Part shown: positions 50,301-60,408 of the stretch, piece by piece
Layout of the letters: each line of letters starts with the position of its first letter
Numbering within the stretch: position 1 is the first letter of the stretch
Origin: Acanthosepion esculentum
Taxonomy: Eukaryota > Mollusca > Cephalopoda > Sepiida > Sepiidae
Direction: 5' to 3'
Assembly: GCA_964036315.1 (NCBI GenBank)
Contig: OZ038480.1
Span: forward strand, 16,173,844-16,237,843
DNA: 64,000 nucleotides
The notes under the pieces: model-generated
What the model was told of the DNA's origin: nothing
Database searches by the model: none
What the model saw: the letters and a program-made list of their open reading frames with translations, nothing else
Position numbers and translations under genes: made by a program

Positions 50301-53300
50301 ACCCTATTAGTTGTAGTAGTAATATTATTCTGATTTGAACTTTTATTGGAGGAAGCATTGTCATCTATTGCTAATTTTTTACTCATATTTCCCACTTTTT
50401 AATTTTAGTTGCTTTTCAGTGAAACTATTTCGACTGGCAATCTATGTCCATCAGTAAACAAAATAAAAATAGAAAAAGCTCTTGATGAAAATTGAACTTG
50501 TACCTCTTGGCCTTGGGAAGCCTAGTTAACAGTATCAGCTGCTCTGTTGATTGAGCTAAACGGAACTGTATTGGTTGCAAAAAATAAAAAATAATCATAT
50601 AGATTTATTTATTTTATTTTTCTCCAATGGCTACTGGCATTATGTAAAAACAATAAGAAATATGGCATTGAATGATTAGTTTAGTATGTTTTATAATGGA
50701 TTAAATGACAGTTGGATTAAAGGATTTGAACCAGTAAAATGGATTGATAGAAACACAAATAGTAAAAGTGAATAAAATGTTTTGGTCAAATGTTGGTTGG
50801 ATTATGAGACGGTCAAACTACAGGACTTAGAAGGTCAGTAGAATGGATTGATAGAAACACAAATAGTAAAATTGAATAAAATGTTTTGGTCAAATGTTGG
50901 TTGGATTATGAGACGGTCAAACTACAGGACTTAGAAGGTCAGTAGAATGAATTGATAAAAACACAAATAGTAAAAGTGAATAAAAACAATTCAACCAACT
51001 TTTGACCAAAATATTTGATTCAGTTAGTATGAGACGGTCAGTAGAACAAATTTGTAGAAATGCAAATGCTAAAATTGGATAAAATTATTTTATTGAATCT
51101 ACTGTAAATTAAGTAATTTCCTGCTTTTCTAGAAATCTTAATTTTCTTTTAGAAGAACAGATCTGTTGGCGTTATTGCATGTAAATAAACTAAACAAAGA
51201 AGATTATTTTTAAAATTTTGATTCCTTGATGACTCTTTCTAATTTTCTATTTGGCATTTAAATTTGTGAAGCTAAATCTTTTATGGTTGCTTTGTGCAAT
51301 TTTCTTGCTTTAGTTTTCATTTTTGCTTTTTGGTTTTAACTGAACATCTAACTTTTAAGATTTTTACTTTCCAGGGTATTTGGCAAAAATTCCAAGTTGA
51401 GATCAGAAGGAGAAAGACTGAGGCCAATTGAGTAGAAACATGAAATGTGATTAAACTTGCACAGAGAAATGATTTGTGGGGTCATGTCAAATATTATCAG
51501 GTGTCATTCATTCTAATTATCTCGTTAAACAGAAAATGTATTATTTACACTATTTACCTTTAGACTAATGTCCTTATATTTGTTGTTATTATCACAACAT
51601 TTTGACTATTGTGCTCAGGTGTTTGTCAATCTATGGAATCTTTAATGAATTTCGAACTGGGCCCTTTATTTAATGTATGGGGGCAAATTATTCTTGTTCC
51701 ACTGTTTATATCGAGGAACATTAAATGTGAATAAAACATTTTGATCAAAATTTGGTCAGATCAAAAGATTACATTAGAGAACTTATACCTGCCGAACTGA
51801 TTAACACTTTCACTGCTAAATTGTCATAGCATTGTTGCCTGGCTGTGCCAGCTCATTTTAGGAAAAATATAAAATTGTCATTTACTAGAAATAAATGACT
51901 AAGGATGTTCATGGCAATTTCTCATGAGTGCTGCCATTTTGGTTTCAAATGGATACTCTTCAGTATAAACTAAAAGAAGATGGATATGTCTAATATCAAA
52001 AATAGACCTTTTATGTAGGCATGATCCATATGTACTCATGTCCACAGCTCCATTTCCTTTGGCCTTGAGTGAATTTTAGTTTGCCTAAATTTCTTTTATT
52101 TCTGCACATTTTGGGCATTTTTTAACATATTTCCATGTCTCTCGAATATCCTGGACTCCATGCTTGCAATTTTAACCTCATTTGTGTTATACTCCATGGC
52201 AATTAGATCTCTTTTTGATTCACTCTGCATGCTGGCCGGATGTGAAAGCCATGAAGGCAGAGAACGAAATAACAAAAATCGTTTTTTGCACATTAGGCTT
52301 CATGCATCACATCCAATCTATGAAGCAAGCTCCAGTAGTGGCCATTTGTGAACGTTCCTGCAAGAAAAAGAGATGCCTCTGGTGACTGCCAGATCTGCTG
52401 AAAAGCAGGTCTCTGAGAACGACCATCAGCAGTTGCAGCCCGACATGCCGCTGGCCATCACACAGAGCAATACTGCTGTTGCTGCTGCCGCCACCACCAC
52501 CTCCATCGCCGTGACCTTTGCTGCCACGACTCAACACGACCGCATCTCTCAATGACTTTTTACCACTCCCAGGTCTGACTAACCACCTTGGCTATCCAGC
52601 TTTGACTTGAAAACATCTCAACTTTGACTCCACAAACCTTCATTGTAAATGATGCTGTCAGCTCAGAAAATACCAACTTGATAACATGTCAACATCGACA
52701 CCACCAAGGTACCACCACAAGCAGCAACTCTGACTCTACAACCAAGCAACTCCAACTCTGCATGCAGTGACTCCAACTCTGCAACCAAGCTACCACTGCA
52801 ATCAGCAATTCTGATGCTGCAACCAAGTGACATTAACTCTGCAAGGAAGCAACGCCGACTCCACAAGCAAGTAATCCACTCAACTCACCAATGTGACACC
52901 AATCAACCAAACATGCACCGACCATATCCTGTGACCTTGGCTAAGCACAAGAAATAGGTCAACTCCCAGTGCATCACTTGCACCAGATCGCTATCCTGAC
53001 AATCACCCACTGAAACTGACATTCCCCTAGCGTCAAAGTATCTGTACAATATACAACATTCCACCATGACCTTGATCAACCAACACAGGCACCAACCATA
53101 CCCTGTGATCTCACACCAAACCCACACAAGAATTGGGTCAACACTCGGTGCTATCCTTACACCTGACCGCCATCCTGAAGACCAACCACTGAAATGGACA
53201 TTCCACCAATCCCTCAACATCTCTGTACGACACGCCAATAATAACCATTGTTCAAATCTAATCCTCGTTATTCCTTTCTCTCAATACAAACTGCTTAATA

Positions 53301-56300
53301 TAACATTTGTGTAACCAATATACCTCCATTTATATCATCATGCATGGCTTTAATTACTTTTTTTCTCAGAGACAGTTGAGGCACTATGATATCTCCATTA
53401 CAATTAATTACTTTTTCTATTGTTAATTTGTGTCTTGACTTTTTATAAGGCCTCTCAGCCTTAGAGCAATTACTCAATGTATTTCTCTTTATTCTGTCCA
53501 CAATTCTATTCAACACTGGATCCTGCCTGGTTCCCAACCTTAGCTGATTAAAGGGTAATACGTCCGTTTCTATCCAGTGCAAAATCATATCCTCACAATT
53601 TTCACTTGCCTCAACATTTTTCTCTCAAAATTTAACCGAGATAATGCATCCACATGCAGAATAGTATTTCCTTTAATATATACAATGTCAGAGTCAAGCG
53701 CCATAAGCTTAATCGCCCTACTTAATATCCTGGCAGATGTGACCTCTGGCGATTCTCTTCTGGGGTTGAATATAAATTCCAAAGGCTTATGACCAGATTT
53801 TAATATAAATTTCATTCCCAGCAAAAAATTTCTAGCCCTTTCTGTGCTCCACACAATTGTCAATGTCTCCTACTCAATATTCAAATAATTCGCCTCCACC
53901 GATGTTAGTTTTCTAGATAAGTACATTATAGGGTGATACTCCTGTGACAATATTGCAGCTATAGCACAGTCACTGGCATCAGTTAACATCAATTCTTTCA
54001 AAAATTTATTTTTATTTCTGGGTGCAGCTATCTCTGATATCTTATTAATGAGTTTATTATACTGTCTTTGGATATTTGATATCCTAGGTATGAAAATTTT
54101 TCACAATTAAACTCACATTTATCCTGATTAATTGTCATACCTATGCTATTTAATTGTCTCAAAACTTGCTCTGTTTTACTTTTGAGCTCTTCTTTACTGC
54201 ATGAACCAGTGCAAATATCGTCCTGATATACAATTATATTTTTAATACCCTCTAAAACTTTTTTGATGACTTTTTGGAAAATGTGACAACGTTTTTACAC
54301 CAAATGGTAGACAAGTCCATCTTATTAACCCAATAGGAGTGTTCATTGTCGTAACTTCTTGAAACTTGCTATAATTTTCATCCGATTATATGCTGACTTA
54401 TGGTCAACTTTAGCAAAGTAATTCATACAAGCAAACTCATGGCATGCTGTTTGAATATTTGGCAATGGGTATGAATCCAAAGAGATCTGATGATTCACAC
54501 CCACCCTTATAATCACCACCTTAAATCTCCATTGGGCTTGCGTATCGCCACAATGGTTGAAGCCGAATTGCTACCACCCTGACTGACTTTTTCTAATATT
54601 CCTTGTTCCACCATTTTGTTCAGTTTAGCAACCACCAAAGATAGCATGTGAACAGGGACATTTTGCACGTGAAAATACATGGGTTGACGGCTTTCTTTAA
54701 GCCAAATACTCACCTCGTATCACTTTAACAATCCAATATCCAGTTCTACAGACTTCATGGAACATATTTTCATTTGGAGGATCTATATTTTCCACTTACT
54801 TTTCATATGTGCTTACCATCTGGAAATGATTCCTATTTTTACACTTAAACACCATTTCCAAAAGACTGGACACTTATTTTTACTTTTTTCATGTTCGTTA
54901 TTGCAATATCTGCATACAAGTAAGCTTTTAGAAGCACTATAAGTTTCCATACTGCCCTCAGAGGCATTAAATTTTTTAATCAATTCCAATTGTTGTAAAG
55001 ACTGCACACATGCTTCCAGATTCATATTATGAGATTGAAGCTGCTCTAGAATTTTACGCTTGTATGAGATGTCAAACATTCCTTCAATCAGTTTTAGCAA
55101 AATAAGCTCATCTTTGATAGACATTTGTTCCAAAGCCATTCTTTCAAACTCACAATATCTTGATGCTTCTTTCAAATGCTGTACATATTGGATAATAATT
55201 TTGTCCTGTCTCTGTCTACTTTTGAGAAATTTAGTTCTTTCTGCTATGACCAATCTTTTTGTTGGTTGTATATTTGTTTTTATGATGGCAGCAATTTCTT
55301 CATCTTCTAACACTTTGGGATAGACCATGATGGAGATTTTTTTGTGGCCTCACATCCCACTGAGGCCAAAAACAAATCTGTAACTTCATTTTCTCCTCCA
55401 CTAGCTTTGGTTTCCTTTAACTTTTTCACTCTTGCCGATGCTGTGAAACACCTAGGCGAGATTTCAATATATTCAGGATCCTTCATCGTGGTTAAGTAAC
55501 CAATCAGTGACGCCATATTGTTATGATAGATATTCTCTCAGACAGATCTAGTCTCATCAAGAGAAGATAACTCTCCTGTAGGCATAGTGATATAGTGTAT
55601 TTTTTCACACTTCTCACAAGTGGGTTTCTATTCTGGTTTCTTGTTTACCCTGCCTCCTACAACTTTCAAAAATTTAAATGCAACATCAATTGCCATTTTC
55701 TGTCATCCTGGATCCTGTTCTTTTATTGTCCTTTCTTGTCACTAAAGTCTTCACATTCACTTTCACTCCTAGTAACTACTTGTGTCTTAGTGGCATTAAT
55801 GCCTTTCATAGAGTGAAATGATTTAAAAAAAAATATTGTTAAGTTTGTGTCTGCTGATAATCTGGTAAGTCATCTCATGGTGTATGAATGTTGAAACAAT
55901 CATGCAAAACTGTAGGTAGGTAGGCATGAACATGAGCTTGCCTTGTGGATGAGATAGTTGTTTACTTCCTACTAAAACCAGGAATAAGCAATAGGTTTAA
56001 AAATGCTGATTTTCAAGAAAAGCCATCCACACTTGGAAGATTGGTATAATATACTTTTCTTTGCCTTGTTGTTCTTTGGCTGTCTTCAGCTAAGCAGCAT
56101 AAATCTTGAAAACACAGGTGACAAAATGTTTAAACGTAGCTTAAAAAAACAGCATATTTCTTGATTCCAATCTCTCTGGAAATGACTGCAAAATACTTCC
56201 CCCTCTCCTTTTTATAAGCAGAAGCACATAAATGCATGCAGGGATTTTTTCATAGCCAATAAAATTTGATATATCTTATTAGAGTTAGGTATGTGAACTT

Positions 56301-57433
56301 AAACAAAAATTAGTTCTCTTTGAAATCAAAACACTATGTTTGCTTGTCCAAATTTTTTTTTGTGTGTCAACCCCAATTCTTAGTATGTAAACTTTTTGCC
56401 ATATTACTGTTGCTTTGCCTTATATGTTAATTTGTCTTGTATATATTGTTTGCATGCTTTATATTATATTTTTCTTTGTTCTTTTCTTTTTCTTGTTATT
56501 GCTTATTGCAAACTTTGTCAATTCTGTTTGTTGGACATTTCTGTTACATTTTTTGCATTTGACAATGGCTACTCACTCCACAGGTTATCAGGAATAGACT
56601 CTGTTTCAACGGTGACAAATCAAATTATGAACTATGGGAGATAAAGATTTTAGGATAAATGCAAATCCAAAGATTATGCAAAACAATCTTGGCATCATTT
56701 GATTGTTCCAATGATGAAGACGACTGTGAAAAGAATGCAAACATGTTTTTTGAATTAATCCAATTTCTCGATGATCAAAGTCGGTCTCTTATTCACAATA
56801 TTCTGTCACAATATTTCAACTTTGTCTCCAAAGAGTTGTTAATGAATATAATTTAATTCTGCCTGCCTTGTGGCTGAGATAGCTGCATATTGTTCATTGG
56901 AGCAAGAGGTTTGATTTGGAATGTTTATAAGGCAGGCAGCCCCTCTACACAACATTGACATAAATTCTTTTCACTCTCATTTGGCTTTTTACCATACCTA
57001 GTTGATAAATATCTGTATTACAAACAAAATCTATTTATGACAGTTCTCTTAATGTTGATTAGAACTTGGCCAGTGTGCAATCTCATTAAATATTTATTTA
57101 GTTACTTATTTATATCAGCCATTTTCTCAATGCCCTGATGTTGGCAGGGCTTTGAATTCAGAATTGTTTTTCTCCTAGACTGGGAAATTCTACCAAGGTT
57201 AAAGAGTTCAGTTTGGACTATTATTTTACACAGAGCTAGAGAAAGAAAAAAAAAGGGATAGGTTCATACCTTTCTCAAGAGAATTTTACCCAGAGCTTGA
57301 AAGAAGAAAGAACAGACAGGTTCATCCCTTTCCTAAGAGCATTAATGCAAAGTGAACACAACAACAATAGCTGGAAATGAACTCAGCCTGCTGATTCCAT
57401 TTTCTGTAGTGATAACCATTTTATCACCAACAC

Positions 57434-57478
<45 letters not shown>

Positions 57479-57491
57479 CACTCTCTCTCTC

Positions 57492-57537
<46 letters not shown>

Positions 57538-59432
57538 TGGACATTGAGATCAACACCCAACAGCCACAATCAGTTTCATGCTTAAAAGCAATTGTCAGTC
57601 TATGTGTGTTGTGTTTTCGTTTGACTATTTATATATGCTAGCTAGTGATGCATTATAGGTAGGTCTATTGTTCTAACGGTTATTGGGTGGGCAGTAATAG
57701 CTATGTTTCAAATTATTCTAGAGGCTATTAAGTGGAAATAATTGTGGATCTGAATGCAGTTTTGTATTTATTAGTGTTGTTTGTTAACTTTATTATTGAT
57801 TGCCTTGTTATTGCTTTGTTGCTGCTTTTTATTAATATGTTTACTTGTGTTTATGTGTGCATTTGCATTTTGTTAATTTGTTTATTATTTACTTAATTTA
57901 TTTACTTATTCATTGTTTTGGATTAATTTATTATACTTATTTATTTATTCTTCATTTATTTATTTTTATTTTTGTTTTTTTTTGTTTCAGATTTTTAAGT
58001 AAAGTAATAAAAAATTTGTTTTCATGTTTGCATTTGTCTTGGTCTTGGAAAGACTCCTTTTCTCCTCCAGACAGAGTTTACAGTTTTTGGATTTATTGTT
58101 GTAGGTTGATGCTATTTTCCTTATTTTCTATTATATTTTTAGTGTGATTTGGATTTTTTAAAAATTTCCCATACATGTTTAGAAAGCATTATGCTGTTCA
58201 TGTATTTACTATTTGTAAAGAATGTTTTATGTGCATAGTTACTTTATTTCCAGGTTCCTTCAGTTACTCTTATGTATTTTTTGTTATCTTCTGATTTTAC
58301 AGTGGCTTGGTATATTGCATTGTTCTGTAAGCAATTGTTGTTTAAGGGACATTCATTCTTTGTTCTGCAGTTAAATATGGGTTTGATTTTTGTGGGTGTT
58401 TTTTTTTGTTGTGTTTTTTTAATTATTTGTGTCATGTTCTCTGTAGCTGATTTATACTGTGTTTTTTTATTGAATATCTTGTGGAGAGTGTTTGATGAAG
58501 GGAAATGTTTCTGAGTTTAATAAATATTTTTCCTCTATTTAATTTTATGTTTTTGTTATACAATGGGTTGAACCATATGATGTTTCTTTTCCTTTTAGCA
58601 TTTTTGTGCTGTGTGTATGTGAGTGTTGCTGAAAAACCACTATCTTTTAAGGCTGGTTCATAATCTTTCTTGTTTTTGTTGAAGATGCTTTCATTGGAAG
58701 AATTATTTGATAATCAGCAGCTAATTCATTGTGCCTGATTATTGATGGTAGATAGTTGAAAGATGTGTGTATATAGAATAGTTTGTCATTAGATTTTCGA
58801 TATGGATATCCACCAGTCTCCTCCATCTGTCATGGTCAAATATGGTAACCTGGGCTGCAACTGATCTGGTATAAGGTTGTTTCTTGCTGTGCTCATCATG
58901 TGGTATGTCTTGGTCATTTTTACCTCTCCCAGACATTATATACATATATATATTTCTGACCATGAAGCCCTGGTTCGATCTCACCAAGGTTGATTTGTCA
59001 GGAAGGAGACATCCTGATGTTATCGGTCTGGAGTGTGGATGATCCCAGCATGTGGCACTTTTGGAAAGTGCCTGAAAACCATACCATGGGTTGACCCAAG
59101 CCTTGTGAGTGAAACTGGGTAGACAGAACCCTTGGAGGTTGTCAACAGCTGTGCAAGCATGAAGTTACAAGTCATCATGACCGAGGGTTTGAGTGTGCTG
59201 GTCTTGTTCAGATTGCTGATCACACTCAACAACACGCTCTCTCCCACAAACTAACTAAGGTCTACTCAGCATAGTTACAGTATAACCACAGGTTGGCTCT
59301 GTGGCTGTTGAACAAACACAAATGTGCCTGAGTGAGCGTCTGCAATAGGGATTGGCTAACCATCCTAATAGAGAGGTATCCTCAAATACAATTGGCCAGC
59401 TATTATTTTATATATATATATATATATATATT

Positions 59433-59474
<42 letters not shown>

Positions 59475-59573
59475 GTGTGTATATATGTATATATATATAT
59501 ATAATGTGTGTATATATATATATATATATATAATGTGTATATATATATAATGTGTGTGTATATATATATATAA

Positions 59574-59629
<56 letters not shown>

Positions 59630-59925
59630 AAGACATTTATATATATTGTTTAACGTTCTTTTTATAGATACAAGTATTTAAGCAAATGCTCTGTTTTATA
59701 ATAAACAGTATTAAATAACATTTACCGGCCTGAATGTCCGAGAAATTTTCATAGAAAATTTTCGCTTATGAAAATTTCTCGGACATTCAGGCCGGTAAAT
59801 GTTATTTAATACTGTTTATTATAAAACAGAGCATTTGCTTAAATACTTGTATCTATAAAAAGAACGTTAAACATAATATATATAAATGTCTTTAAATAAA
59901 TTGTCGGACTATTTCCAATTCAAAA

Positions 59926-59991
<66 letters not shown>

Positions 59992-60357
59992 ATCGTGTTC
60001 ATAAAGTTTGTGTGCACTTTAAAAAATTTATAACTTTATTTGTATTTGCGATAGAAATAATTTGTAAAAAGGATTAGAAAGAAGTAAATCTATATGTTTT
60101 AAGGTTTTATTGAAATTTTATTTAAGTTTTCACATGTCCTCCATCATTAGCAATACAAAGGGTAATACGATTTTGCAGTTCACAGAAAACATTTGCCAAT
60201 TGATTTACAGTAATGCCTGAAATCACATTAGTTATTTTAGCTATACTTAAAACTAGGTACATTAAACTTTATAACAGATTTTTTTACAGATTATTTCTTT
60301 CACAAATACAAATAAAGTTATTAATTTTTAAAAGTGCACACAAACTTTATGGACAAC

Positions 60358-60408
<51 letters not shown>

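Noticed and set aside
52307..53238. Minus- and plus-strand frames rich in Ser, Thr, Trp or Gly
   Set aside because: They fall in tandem-repeat DNA, both strands are open, and no protein family is recognisable.
59403..59636. Open frames of alternating Tyr-Ile or Thr-His in microsatellites (also at 17119-17417, 24390-24590, 24675-24975, 57342-57585)
   Set aside because: They are translations of AT, CA and GT dinucleotide runs and carry no coding signal.
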